Part shown: one piece after another, positions 19,661-30,398 of the stretch
Position numbering within the stretch: the stretch's first letter is position 1
Layout: every line of letters starts with the position of its first letter
DNA from: Emiliania huxleyi CCMP1516
Lineage: Eukaryota; Haptophyta; Isochrysidales; Noelaerhabdaceae
Assembly: GCF_000372725.1 (NCBI RefSeq)
Contig: NW_005198244.1
Span: 1,987,841-2,051,840, forward strand
Reading direction: 5' to 3'
DNA length: 64,000 nt
Made by a program: the position numbers and the translations under genes
Notes under the pieces: generated by a model
Seen by the model: the letters and a program-made list of their open reading frames with translations, nothing else
What the model was told of the DNA's origin: nothing
Database searches by the model: none

Positions 19661-20165
19661 TTTGCGGCCGCCCCTCGAAATTTGCTGATCAAAATTTGCG
19701 GTGGCCCGGATCGAAACCTGTACTTTGGCCAAGGCAGAGGGTGGTGGTGGAGATGGTGGCGGCGGCGAGGGTGGTGGAGGTGAGGGGGGTGGTGGAGGAG
19801 GAGGCGGTGGTGAAAGGGGTGGGAGAGGACTGACGGGTTCTTACCTAGCAGGAGGAGGCTCAGGGAGAGGAGAGGAGAGGAAGCGACGGCCGCGGGCTGC
19901 AGCTCAAGCAAGCAGGAAACTGCTGGAGATGGAGGCGCGATACGAGGGAGCGGGGCGGACCCCGCAGCCCCCAGGAGCGGAGCGTGCGGAGGACCGTCGG
20001 GAGGACCGAGGCGGAATGTGGCTAGCCCGCGGACGGAGTTTCCTCCTTCCTGGAAAATATCTGTGTGGCCGTTTGTTTTGGCGGTAGGTCGGTCCCGTTC
20101 CTGCACGCCTCCTTTGTGGGCCTGTGTCCGTTTTCTCTCCTTCTTCCGCTCCACCGGCTCCACCG

Positions 20166-20978
20166 TTACCACCTGAGGTGCGGCACGCCCGGCGCCTGCT
20201 GGCACGCGCCGGCCCCCGTTGTGGCGGCGCCACTTCGCCGGCCGCGCGCAGTGCTGCCCCCGCTGGGGCCGAAGCGCGCCCGGGCGAGCTCGTACACCAT
20301 CACCGAGCACGGGTGTCTGCGGCCAAACTCCTCGCGGGTCGGAGCGAGTAGCAGCCTGCTGGTGGCCTCCTCCCGCGACGCCTCCCCTCTCGAGCGCTGG
20401 TGACCCGCGCTGAGTCGTGCGGTGATGTTGTCCTGCTGACTGCCGCGGCTCTGCGTGTACGCCCGCCGCGCGTAAGAGAGGGCGCGCAAAGCGGCGGCCG
20501 GCACGTGGCTGCTGTGGCACGCCAGCCAGCGCCCGAGGGCAAGGAAGGTATGGTCTAGCCGCTCAAAAAAGCCGACAAAGTCGACCGCCGCGTCAATCTC
20601 ATCCACCACTCGCTTGGCGTCGCACTTGGTGGCGCCGCCGTCCAGGTGGCACATGCCCAGCATCGCCGTCGTGGAGCAGACAAAATGGTTGTCTATGATT
20701 GACAACCGCCCGCCGACAATCGGAAAGTCAGCCGGGAAGTTATCGAGCTCGGAGAGCAGGAGTGAGTACGGCTCGCGCAGCACGACGATCCGCCGCACGC
20801 AGTCTGCCTCGCCGCGGGGGAGCCTCCGCCGCCGCTCCAGCAGGTGCAAGCCCCGCCAGTCAGTGTGCGCCTCCACATACCGCTCATACGGCTGGAGGAT
20901 GCCGCGTATGGTGGTGCCGCCGCACTTGCGGAGGTGCCAGTGGGCGAGGTAGGGCGCCGAGCAGTTGTGTGCCTGCAT
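20166..20978 (-). CDS. Membrane/Golgi-type sulfotransferase (Sulfotransfer_2-like), possibly missing a 5' exon
   Basis: Frame of 271 codons. The 5'-PAPS-binding loop is recognisable as HWHLRKCGGTTIR (compare HIPKTGGTS) and the 3'-phosphate site as RRIVVLREPYSLLLSEL (compare R(D/E)P..R..S). Such enzymes transfer sulfate from PAPS to sugars, and haptophytes make abundant sulfated polysaccharides. The ATG at 20978 lies directly before the PAPS loop, and ACATGCAG just upstream is a possible acceptor, so an upstream exon carrying the TM anchor is likely. The last ~60 residues are low-complexity and may include an unrecognised intron. Confidence 0.65.
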   Translation of the reverse strand: MQAHNCSAPYLAHWHLRKCGGTTIRGILQPYERYVEAHTDWRGLHLLERRRRLPRGEADCVRRIVVLREPYSLLLSELDNFPADFPIVGGRLSIIDNHFVCSTTAMLGMCHLDGGATKCDAKRVVDEIDAAVDFVGFFERLDHTFLALGRWLACHSSHVPAAALRALSYARRAYTQSRGSQQDNITARLSAGHQRSRGEASREEATSRLLLAPTREEFGRRHPCSVMVYELARARFGPSGGSTARGRRSGAATTGAGACQQAPGVPHLRW

Positions 20979-21199
20979 GTAGTGATAGGAGCTGGCATCA
21001 CAAGCGAGGACGCGCGCAAACTTTCACCGGCGGTCCGCCCCCTCTTATTTTTTTTGGTCTATTATAAAAAATCTGAGACTTCCCGGAAATTTCGGTGGGC
21101 CGCTCTCCGGGCACACCCTTCGGTCAAGCGTGGGGCACCTCTGCGGCGGGGCGGCGCACCGATACACCGTCGCAGCTGCCCACTTCGAGCCGCCCAAGC

Positions 21200-21608
21200 A
21201 TGATTAAGGACAAGCGCCTTCGGTGGAAGGTGCGCCGATCCGCGGCTGCGCGGTGGCGGCGGCGCGACTGCTGCGACTAGCAGACGATCCATCCACACGC
21301 TCTGCCCAGCGTGCCTTACCGCCGCCCAGTGCCGCCCCACCTGCCGACAGCAGCGCCGACTCCCACCATTCCCGCCCCTCCTTCCGCGCCGTCCGCCTCA
21401 GGTGATCCAGGCGATGGGCCCGCTGCTGCCCATCCCGCTGGGTTGCTACTTCCTGTACAAGGCGATCAAGTCCTTCAACCGCTCGCCTCCTCCGTACCAC
21501 ACAGACATGCAGCGGCCGCTCTACCCGGAGCCGGTCTACAAGGGCATCTCCTTCGCGCCCAGCACCTTCGCGAGCAACATGACGTCGCGGGAGGGCCGGT
21601 TCCGATGA
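21200..21608 (+). CDS. Small single-pass membrane protein (78 aa), unknown
   Basis: Two exons: 21200-21229 (MIKDKRLRWK) and 21402-21608, joined by a 172-nt GT-AG intron; the frame is exact. Exon 2 encodes VIQAMGPLLPIPLGCYFLYK, one hydrophobic helix, then a Pro-rich tail (SPPPYHTDMQRPLYPEP) ending at EGRFR. Size and layout resemble accessory subunits of respiratory complexes, but I do not recognise it. The compact structure and codon usage support a real gene. Confidence 0.6.
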
Positions 21609-21959
21609 GGGCGGGAGCTTTACTGGCCTCTCCCAGCGCGCTGCCGCTGTCGCAGCTTCCCGCGGTCGCAGCGTTGCGCTGGCCTCGCCTGGCAGCTAGC
21701 TGCATTCCGTCAGTGCTTGCAGACCTGCTGATGTGACTCTCCTTCTTGCTTCTTACGTGCGTGTGGATGGTGCGGCGTGAGCCTCGCCGGCCCACTGGAG
21801 GGCACGGATCTCAGTGCGGCATCCTGAGTGCGGATGCGACTGTTTGATGCAGTGAGGGCCTCCCGAGGCGAGCTCGTGTCTCGACGAACGAGCGGGCGGC
21901 CCGGAGACACGAACGGCTCACGGCTCACATATGCGGAGCACCAGTAGTCTTTTTCTTTT

Positions 21960-22170
21960 CCGTGCGAAAGAAAGCAAGAAGACGTACAACCCAATAGAAA
22001 GAAAGAAAGAAAGAAAACACACAACCCAAGGGAGGGATGGGAGAACGGCACGCGCCGCCACCACACAGGGATTTTAAGGAGAGGAGGGTGTGATGCGCTA
22101 GCCGTCGCCCACCCTGGGGGGTCTGCCTCCTCGTATCTCTTTTCGCAACCCAATAGAGGGGGAGGGGAGA
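21960..22170 (-). repeat. LINE-like 3' end fragment
   Basis: (GAAA)n at 21985-22016 followed by CAACCCAAGGGAGGGATGGG and a segment with GGGATTTTAAGGAGAGG and CGCTAGCCGTCGCCCACCC; the same order occurs at 41390-41530 behind a retroelement reading frame. No coding part is left here. Confidence 0.65.
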
Positions 22171-22235
22171 AGCGCGAACTTTTCTTTTCCCTAAACTCTC
22201 CCGCGACACCGAGAGTACCCGACGAGGTGTGGCCG

Positions 22236-22885
22236 ATGCTCGCGCTCCTCCCGCTCTGCGCGCAGGCGGTCACGATGCGAAGCGATATCAGCACGGCGCT
22301 TGAGACCCTCGCGCTCCGCCCTCCGGTCACCAGCGTCGCAACTAAGGCCGCCTTCCGTCGCCGTGCCGCAGAGAGTCACCCCGACAGAGCGGGCTCTGCT
22401 GAGGAGTTCATGCGTGTGACTGCCGCGTACGAGCTGCTCCAGCGGCCATCGGTCCAGCACATAGTGTGCTCCTGGCCCTCCTCCAACGAGCACGTCGCGT
22501 GCGCCGGCAGCCGTGGCAATGCGAGGCAGCCTCCGGTGAGCAGCGCATGGGGCGGCACTGGCTGTGGCGGCGCGAGGCATAGCGAGCGGGTGGACGCGTG
22601 GGGCGAGTACTGGCAGGCGGTCCTCTCGCTGAGCCGCAACGACGCCGCTCTCGAGCGTGTGCTGGCTAAGGTTGCCGCGGTGTGCTCTCCCAGTCTCAAA
22701 ACTCTCCCAATCTCGACTCTATCTCACGCCGAGATTGAGGCGGGTAGGTGACCGCCGTGGAGGCGGCCGGGTCCGAGCGGCTGGAGGCGCTGCAGCGCTC
22801 CGCGCGCGAGCTCACCGAGCGCTCCGCCGAGATTCGACGCGCCGTGCAGAGACGGCAGAACGACGCGCAGCAGCTGCAACCCTGA
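22236..22885 (+). CDS. J-domain (DnaJ-like) protein with signal peptide
   Basis: Two exons, 22236-22670 and 22748-22885 (190 aa, exact frame). MLALLPLCAQA is a signal-type leader; the J-domain follows (ALETLALRPPVTSVATKAAF, then RRRAAESHPD with the diagnostic HPD, then the final helix AEEFMRVTAAYELLQ). It would recruit an Hsp70 in the ER or plastid. The C-terminus is a coiled-coil-like amphipathic segment (SERLEALQRSARELTERSAE). The 77-nt GT-AG intron starts GTTGCCGCGGTGTGC, similar to the start of exon 2, GTGACCGCCGTGGAG. Confidence 0.75.
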
Positions 22886-23273
22886 GTGCGCGCGGTCCCT
22901 TCTCAACCTCTCAGAATCCATGTCAAGGCCGCGCCGCGCGCCAGCAGGCCCCGCCGAAGCGACGGGTGCCATGGCGGCGCGGGCGGTGCAAACCACGCAA
23001 AATGACCTCAGTCGACAGTCCATGGCGGTTGACGGTTGGGTGGGCTTGTTACTAACGACACACACACCGTGCGCAGCGCGGAGCGCGCCTCGCCCTGCGT
23101 CCTGGACCCCGTCCCCGAACACTGGAAGACCGCGCATGCTGTGAAGCTGTGAAGCCACCCTTGCTGGGGGTTATTACTCGAACACATGCAAAACAGCACA
23201 ACACGCGAGACGACACCCGCAAAGCCGCATGCGCATCTCCACGATCTCCAGTTCTCCACACCGAGCGAGCGCG
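22886..23273. other. Intergenic between convergent genes
   Basis: 388 bp between the stop codons of the J-domain gene and the DUF493 gene. No feature was recognised. Confidence 0.4.
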
Positions 23274-23918
23274 TCAAAACACCATCTTCACGGTGGGATC
23301 GGCACGTAGCCTCTCACTGAGTTCGCTTAGCGCCGAAGCCGAGGCGGCACGAACCACGAACGAGACCGACAGCATCTTTCCGCCCAGCCGCTCCCTCACC
23401 TCGACGCCGGACGCAGCCATCCCGGCGCCGCTACACACGGCGCAGATCTGATCGACGACGGCCTGGGAGCCGGAGCTCGATGGCTTGGCGACCACGCGCA
23501 GAGGCACGTCGGATGGGAAGCCGATGAGGCCCTCGGTGATGGCTCCCAGCGCCTCCTCCGTGTCGCGCTCCTCGTCCTCGGGCGAAAAGTCACCCTTCAG
23601 CGCCTTGAGCTTGAAGCTGAAGCGCTGCGACAGCGCGTCGGCGCCCTCGGCGGCGCCGAGCTCCGTCACAATCCGTGCGCCGCTGCACTGCACCTCGCCG
23701 GGCGTCTCGTCCGGCGCGTCTCCGTCCGGCGCGTCTCCGTCCGGCGCGTCTCCGTCCGGCGCGTCTCCGTCCGGCGCGTCACGGTCCGGCGCAGCGCAGG
23801 CGTGCGAGGCGGCGCAGCGTCCAGCGCGCGAAGTCAGGGGAGCGGCGAGCGGCGGCAGCGAGAAGGCGCAGGCGTGGCCGCACGCGAAAATGACCAGGAG
23901 AAGGCTCGCTCGCGACAT
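23274..23918 (-). CDS. DUF493/YbeD-family protein, plastid-targeted
   Basis: Single exon, 214 aa from the ATG at 23916-23918 (MSRASLLLVIFACGHACAF). The C-terminal ~85 residues (FPSDVPLRVVAKPSSSGSQA, then VVDQICAVC and the end RADPTVKMVF) match the ferredoxin-like DUF493 fold, found in bacteria and plastids and of unclear function (YbeD resembles regulatory ACT-like domains). The leader is a signal peptide whose predicted cleavage HACA|F puts Phe at +1, followed by a Ser/Arg-rich transit region: the bipartite pattern of secondary red plastids. Between leader and domain lie five DAPDG/DAPDE repeats from a 15-bp minisatellite. Confidence 0.8.
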   Translation of the reverse strand: MSRASLLLVIFACGHACAFSLPPLAAPLTSRAGRCAASHACAAPDRDAPDGDAPDGDAPDGDAPDGDAPDETPGEVQCSGARIVTELGAAEGADALSQRFSFKLKALKGDFSPEDEERDTEEALGAITEGLIGFPSDVPLRVVAKPSSSGSQAVVDQICAVCSGAGMAASGVEVRERLGGKMLSVSFVVRAASASALSELSERLRADPTVKMVF

Positions 23919-24139
23919 GCGTGGAGTGGTGTGGCTGTGTGAAGCCACGGCGGGTTGCCAAAAAACAGTAGTTCGAATCGTCGTTATCCCTCACTGGGAG
24001 AAAAGAGAGAGGTCTCTCTCTACCGGTATGTTCGTAAGAGCTACATACACTGAGAGAGAGAGAGGGGGGGGGGGTTGTGTTCTCTAGGCCCCTAAGGGCC
24101 CTACGCGCGGCGTGAGAGCTCGGAAGCGAGCTTTGCACG

Positions 24140-24809
24140 CCTACTGTCTGAATACGTTTTCCACGTATTCCAAATGACCTCCCAGAGGCCTGTATTCTGC
24201 CGTATTCCACCCGTATTCCACGTATTCCATGGAATACGCCGTATTCCAAGCTCCCAAAATGGAAGGAATGGAGACTGGTGCCTCATATGCTGCCTCCCTG
24301 CGGATGCTGCCGGCGAGCCTGGCGGTCCGCTGTACTACAAGGATGTGCTGACTCGATTCTACCTCGAATTCTTCTACCCCCGCGACCCCACGAACGAATG
24401 TGACAGGACCATCGGGTCCTTCAGCCTCCAAAGTGAGATCACCCGAGAGCAGCTGAGCCTGCCTCTGTCTGGCCTCGCCTCCCTCTCCTTCAGGCATTCG
24501 TGGCATCCGATGGGTCGCCCAGAGTATCGACCTCTGGCTTGTCAGCCGCGGTCACTTGATGACCCCCTTGAAGTACAGCGATCGCCATCTCGCTGGCCTC
24601 TCCGCAGGCCCCCCCGACCGCGTCGAACTCATCGGCGCGGGCTCTCTCGGCTACGGGACCGGCCCCAGCTTCGGCTGAGGGCTAACAAGCTGCCGAGCCC
24701 AAATCACTGTGAGAGTCGTGATTTCTTGTTGGTCTTTAAAAATCTCTCTCTCTCAAAATGGACGTATTCCGTATAAAATTTTCCTCGCTCCGCGAATTCA
24801 GACAGTAGG
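24140..24809. mobile_element. 670-bp TIR element with perfect 8-bp target duplication, carrying a spliced ORF
   Basis: TIRs start CCTACTGTCTGAAT at both ends (14 identical bases, then A/T, then CG) and are flanked by the direct repeat TTTGCACG (24132-24139 and 24810-24817). Sub-terminal GTATTCC motifs occur about eight times near the left end and once near the right. 8-bp duplications are usual for hAT and P superfamilies. The interior is occupied by the two-exon frame 24174-24678, which is not a recognisable transposase. Confidence 0.85.
24174..24678 (+). CDS. Two-exon ORF of unknown function inside the TIR element
   Basis: Exon 1 24174-24432, exon 2 24494-24678, with a 61-nt GT-AG intron (AAA|GTGAGA donor, CTCTCCTTCAG acceptor); joined length is 148 codons including stop. 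The most protein-like parts are PGGPLYYKDVLTRFYLEFFY, then RDPTNECDRTIGSFSLQ in exon 1, and IRGIRWVAQSIDLWLVSRGH with a Gly-rich end in exon 2. No known domain was recognised. It may be a captured host gene piece or an element-specific protein; the first ~25 codons run through the GTATTCC repeats, so the true start may be further in. Confidence 0.45.
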
Positions 24810-24900
24810 TTTGCACGGCGATCGAGGATGGCACGGTTCACCCCCTTCACCGAAGCGATGGAGATGCGTTCCGCGTCTCTCTTTTTTCCCAGTAAGCCAG

Positions 24901-25321
24901 GTGTATTCTTTTTTTGCTCTCCCGTACGTCATGCCGGGGTAGGTAGGGTAGGTCTGGGCCCTCCCGTCGGGTTTTCCCCTCTCTTCACGCTGGAATTTTC
25001 ACAGCAGAAAAAGAAATTTTCCGCGAAAATCACGATGTCAACCCTCCCCAAATGGGTGATCTGGTGCTTGTAGGGCTTGAGAGTGGCCTGCCATGTCACA
25101 GGAAGGCCTGTGGTTGCAGGAGAGTACCACCAACCATCACTTTAGTTGGTATGGTACCCCACCTTCACCCATCGAGTGATTTCTTTTTTTAGTTTAAGTA
25201 GGGTAGGTAGGTAGGTAGGTAGGTAGGGGCAGGGCAAGGGCCGTCCAGGTTTTTGCAGAATTTCAGCATTACGTAGGTAGGTAGGTAGTATTACGTACGG
25301 GAGAGCAAAAAAAGAATACAC
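24901..25321. mobile_element. MITE with 29-bp perfect terminal inverted repeats in the 5' flank of the solenoid gene
   Basis: 24901-24929 and the reverse complement of 25293-25321 are identical over 29 bases (GTGTATTCTTTTTTTGCTCT...). The interior has GGTAGGTA tandem repeats. A related, rearranged copy is at 62840-63590. The right end is only 79 bp from the start codon at 25401, so the element may form part of the promoter or 5' UTR. Confidence 0.8.
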
Positions 25322-25400
25322 GTGTCAGCTTGTGGCGCCCGGGCCGCGCAATCTTGCGCTCGGGCGAGGCTCCCATCCTTCCGCGTTTGGAAGACGGGCG

Positions 25401-28400
25401 ATGGCTAGTGCCAGGCCGCCGGTGGTCCTCCACGGGGACGATGCCGAGCCCGTGTGCGAGGCGCGGGCCAAGCAAACTCCCAGCCTTGGCGCCGCTGTGA
25501 GCGCGTTGCTGCACTCCTCCGCCTCCTCCGACCTGCGCTACGTGATTGGGTCCGCATCGCCTGACGCGGCGTCGCCGCTCGCCACGGCCCTCCGCACGCT
25601 CGAGGCGGCGGCCTGTGGCGCCGGCGGGTCGGCGGACGTGGCTGGCTGCGAGCGGCTGATCGAGCTGGTCCTCGACTTTGCAGCAGGCAAGCCGATCGCC
25701 GGCCGCCGCCACGCCCGCGCCTCGACGCTCCTCGAGTGGATGCTCTCGCACACCGATCTTGGACGTGGCTTTGTCGCGGCGCTGCGCGGCGTGCTCGACG
25801 CGCCCAGCTCCTCGCCCGGCCGTGCTCGCCTCCAGCTCGCGGCCGCCACGCTGCTCTCCTCCGCCGCAGAAGTCGAGCTGCGCCGCAGGCCACCCGCTGC
25901 CACGGCCTCTGCCACGGCCTCTTCCGCCTCCTCCGCCGCCTCCTCTGCCGGCAGCTCGGCTGCTCACCGCGGGTCGTGGCGGCTCACTCTGCTCCCCGAG
26001 CTGCGCCGCTGCGCGCTCGGCGCCGTCCGGGGCAGCCCGACCCGCCTGTCCGCTGCTGCGATGGACGCGGCTCTGCTGTCTGTTGGAGTCGGCTGCGCTG
26101 CGGCCGTCCAACGAGCGGCGGCGGGACGAGAGGGAGGTGGTGGGGAGGAGCACGGCTCGCGCGTGCGCGTCTCGCCGCTCCTCGTCCGGGAAGGGGCGCT
26201 GCTGCTGCGCTGCACGCTCGAGTGGAGGGCAGCGGCAGCAGGCCGTCCTCCCCCTGCGGCATCGGGCCTCTCTCCCGCTGCGCCACCAGGCAACTCTCCG
26301 CGCCGCATCATCCCACGCCGCCGCACCGCCCGCCCGCGCGCCCCAGCACCCCGTGACAGCACCCCGTGACAGCACCCCGTGACAGCACCCCGTGACAGCA
26401 CCCCGTGACAGCACCCCGTGCGGCAGGCCTTCCAGAGGGCGAGCCGGTCGAGGCCGGCGCGGTGGAGGACGTAGCGAGCGGCGTGGCGGCGGCGCTAGAG
26501 GCGGCGGCCGACGTTGCGGCGGCGGCTGCAGCGGCGGCCGCAGCAGCGGTGGCGGGAGAGGAGGAGGAGGACTGCGCGTCGTGGAGTTCCGGTGGGGGTG
26601 TGATGCACGCGGGAGGGTCGCTCGCGCTGACGGCGGCGGCGGTTGCGGAGCTCGTTGCGGTGCCCGCGCCCACGCGTCTCTGCGGCCCGTCTCGAGGAGA
26701 CGGGGAGGGCGCGGAGTTGGGAGGGGAGGAGGGGCGAGGGTGGGAGGGGCCGGGAGGGGCGGCCGTCGAGTGGGAGGCGGAGGCGGCGCTCCTCTGGGCC
26801 GAAGCGCTGCCTCTGCTCCGCTCCTCCCACCTGGCTCCCAGCTGCCTCGCTCCGCCCTCCGCCTCCGCGTCGCCCCGCCAACACATCGACCGCACCGCCG
26901 CCGCTTGGCTGGCGGCGCTGGAGGCGGACGGCGAGGAGGGCGGGGGCGGGGGCGGCGAGGGCGGCGGGGCGGCTCGGCGGGGCGAGGAGGCGGTCGCTCA
27001 AGCCGGAGCGGCTGCCCACAGGGGCCTCGTGTGCGTGAGCCTGCTCGCTGGCTCGCTGCCACCCGTTGACGCCTCCGCCTTTCTGTCTCGCCACGCCCGC
27101 CCCCTCTTCCCGCCAGTGGCGGCCTCGTCCGCCGCCTGCTCGGGCGCGCCGCTTCCGCTGGCGCTGCTCCGCGTGCTCCTCCCCTCGCTCCTCTCGCGCG
27201 GAGTGGAGCCCGCCGCGGCCCTCCCGCCCGACTTCGACGCGGAGCTGCTTCGCGGGCTGCGTCTCCTCACGCGCGCTGCTGTGAGCGTAGGCCCTCCAGC
27301 CCCTCATCGACGCGCTCCACTCGACGAGCGCGGCGACGCCGGCCGCCGCCACCGTCGCCGCGAGCCTCGTCCTCGCGCACCCACGCGTCGCTCTGCCAGA
27401 GGCGAGAAGGGCCGCTAGGCCGCTAGCACAGGCACAGGCACGGGCACAGGCGCCGGGCCGTGGACCTGATCCCTCGGTGACCCCCCTGCCTGGCCCTCCC
27501 CCTGCCTGCCCCCTCCGCAGGTAGTGCGGCTCCTCGACTCGCCCCTGCCGACGCAGCGTGCAAACGGGCTCACCGTACTCGCCTCGGCCTGCCGGCTTGC
27601 GGGGAGGAGGGGCCTCGAGCGGCGCGGGATGGCGGGAGACGTACTCGCCTCGCTGGCGCCCCGCGCTACGGGAGACGCAACGGGGGAGGTAGCAGGGCGC
27701 GAGAGCCTCTGCCGCTCCGCCGCGTAGGTGCCTCGCCTCTCCGACGCGGAGCTCTCCTCCCGCGCCCTCGCCGCCGGCCTCTTTGACCGCCTCGAGCCGG
27801 CCCGCGTACTTCCTGCTGTCGCTCCGCTGCTCACCTCGCCGCTGGCTGAGGCCCGTGCCGCCGCCGCCGACGCCATGTTTGCGTCGTTGTGCGGCGGAGG
27901 CGGCGCCGCGGCCGCGGCCGCTGTGGTCGACACACTCCGCGACGCGTCCGGTGCGCCAGCTGGCATCGCCGCACCGCCGCGTCACCCGGGCGAGATCGGG
28001 CGAGATGCGTCGAGGTGCGGCGAGGCTGGTCCGGCGCAGGCAGCCCCCCTGCTTGCAGCGAGCCTCTCGAGCGGCAGCTGCGGCGGCACGCAGCAAGGCG
28101 GCCTCCCCGACGACGACGGCGGCGGCGAGGGCGACAGCGGCGGCGAGGGCGGTGGCGGCGGCGGTGGCGGCGGCCGAGGCGGCTGCGGTTTTGCTCGAGA
28201 GCCGCCTCTTCCCGGACCTTTCCCTGAGCCTTCTTCGGAACTTCCCCGCAGGCGGTCGGCTTGAGAGCCGCCTCTTGCGCGTCGTGTCGCGGTGGTGCGC
28301 ACAGCTCGACGGCACCGGCTGGGCCTCTGCTCTTCGTGTCGTCGCCGCAAAGTTCTTCGCCAGCGCCGGCGAGCGCGCCTCGCTGCGCGTGCTGCGTTGC

Positions 28401-29901
28401 ATGCTCGCCCAAGCCGCCGCGCGGCCGCACCAGCGCGAGGTCTTCGTCTTCGGCTTTGCGAGGCTCCGCGCCGCCGCGCCCGCCCCGCCCGCCGCCGCCG
28501 TTGCTGCGGCGCCGCCCGGCGCGCTTGCCCGCGACGGCGACGCGGCTGCGCTGGCGCGGCTGCGCCCCCTCCTGCTGCTCAACCTGCTGCCGGAGGACGT
28601 TTGGGTGGACGCCGGCAGCGACACCGCCGGCGGGAGCGCCGCGGGCGAGGAGGCCGGCCGGGGCGTGTGGCTTGCGGAGGAGGAGGAGAGCGAGCTGCGA
28701 GCGCTGCTGCTGGCGCGCGCGTGCGAGGCGTCTGAGCTGCAGCAGGTGAGGAAGCTGTCCGCGTCTCTGCTCGCCAGGCGATCGCACTCCCCGCTCTCTG
28801 CGCACACTTCCCAGTTGGCCCCACCTCCCAACTCGCCTACCCTCGGCCCGTCCTCTGCTCGCCAGGCTCCCACCGGCGCCGCTGCTTGACGATGCTATCG
28901 ACTCCGTCCGCACCGCCCTCGCCCCCCTGCTGCATGGGGGCGGGGGCGGAGTCGGAGTCGGCCTTGCCGGCGCCGGACCGGCAGTGGCTACGGCCGGCGC
29001 TCCCAGCTGCCTCGCAGGCCCTCTCGGCCTCTTCTACCTCTGCTGCGTCGTCTCGCTGCACCGCGCCGCGGCGAGCGCAGCTTCCCCGGCCGACCGGGCG
29101 GGAGGATTGTGCCCGAGCTTGCGTGCTTGAGCTTGGGTGGCTCCTTGCCGTGTAGGCGGCCAGCGTCACGTGCGAGCTCGGCGCCTCGCTAGTCTCCGCC
29201 GCGTGCGCCGAGCCACGCGACGCGGCGGCGGCGCAGCTTCAGGCGGGCTGCCGCGATTGCATCGCCCGCCTCGTGTGCGCAGGTGTCCGTGAGGAGACGG
29301 CCGGCGCCGGCGGGCGGGGGGGCACCTCCGGCTCGGGGGGCACCTCGGGGGTGGTCTCCCCGCTGCTGGAGAGGCTGCTGGAGGAGGGCGGCGCGGCGGG
29401 TGCGCAGCTCTCCCTCGCGATGAGCGCGCAGCTCCTGCGATCGGCGCGCGGCGCGGGACTCGACCCCCCCCCCCCCCCCCACCTCTCATCTCCCCTACGC
29501 CTGTCCAGGCACACGGCGAGGAGGCGGCCGCGGGGCTCGCTCGGCGCGCACTCCCGCGGCTGCTCGCGTGCGAGGGCGCCGCTGCCGCCGAGGCCATCTT
29601 CGCGCTCGCCTACCACGCGGGCTCGGCGCTCGACGCGCCGTTCGCCCACCGGCTGCTGCTCCGCGCAGTGGCCGACTCTGAGGCGGCCGACGCCGCGGCT
29701 CGGCTGGGCGCGCTCAAGCTGCTCGGCTTGGCACTCGCCGGCGGCGGCTCCGAGGCGGTGTGGGGGCCGAAGCCCGAGGAACTGCTCCGGACGGTGGTGC
29801 GGCGCTTGGCGAGCCTCGCCGCCATCGACTCGTCCCGCGAAGTGAGGCGTCTCGCGGCGTCGCTCGAGGCCGCTGCCTTTCGCGGCGCGCATCCAAGCTG
29901 A
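25401..29901 (+). CDS. Large alpha-solenoid (HEAT/ARM-like) protein, about nine exons, unidentified
   Basis: Modelled exons: 25401-26241, 26427-27238 (end uncertain), 27291-27410, 27521-27655, 27728-28181, 28252-28735, 28866-~29060, ~29155-29443, 29509-29901. The product is rich in Leu/Ala helices of HEAT character (for example RLIELVLDFAAGKP, QPLIDALHSTSAATPAAATV, LRLLEHEL-type repeats near the end such as RRLASLAAIDSSREVRRLAA). No enzymatic motif was seen; such proteins are scaffolds in transport, tRNA modification or trafficking. Introns at 26242, 27411, 27656, 28182, 28736 and 29444 all start GC and resemble the start of the following exon; the first contains five GACAGCACCCCGT units. Exon 2 and exon 5 carry long Gly/Glu or Ala tracts. 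The family is not resolved. Confidence 0.6.
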
Positions 29902-30398
29902 CTGTTACCTGACTGACACTGAGACGTGAGCGAGAGCTTGAGGCATGGCAACTCTGGGAGAGTGTGTGGAGTGTGTTTCCGTTCACGCTGTTATAAACAT
30001 TTGTCGATGGGGTCCGATGCGAGCAAAACATAAAGAAATGTACAAAAAATCATATCTCATAACTGTTAACTCATATGTGCATGTGTGAAAAGCACACACG
30101 TCGGCATGCACACGCATGTACCATCTACCAATGAGACACAGGGGCACCAAGTGTACACAAATATGACACGATCGCGTGTTGCGCGCGCACTACGCGCGCG
30201 CACACCCGCACCGACAAAACATACACCGAGATCAACGTGGGGTCCTACATGACGACACGGCAGGAATGCCACGTACATGAGTCATGACGGCCGGCAATTC
30301 CTCTCCCGTGAGATGGGCATGCCAAACATGGAACTTGAGCCTCGAAGGGGAGGGCCCGACGCGCGCGCAAATTTCTCAGCGCGCCGCCATCGGCTGCA
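29902..30398. other. Intergenic
   Basis: A+T-richer spacer with TG/CA-rich strings (30075-30215). No feature beyond the 3' flanks of the two convergent genes was recognised. Confidence 0.4.

Noticed and set aside
27281..27290. Ten-nt GTGAGCGTAG as an ultra-short intron
   Set aside because: A 52-nt GC-AG intron (27239-27290) gives the same frame and a more credible length.
26495..28873. 792-codon minus-strand open frame opposite the solenoid gene
   Set aside because: It mirrors G+C-rich codons of the sense gene, is Arg/Ala/Gly-rich and has no domain; the sense strand has consistent helical protein and splice structure.
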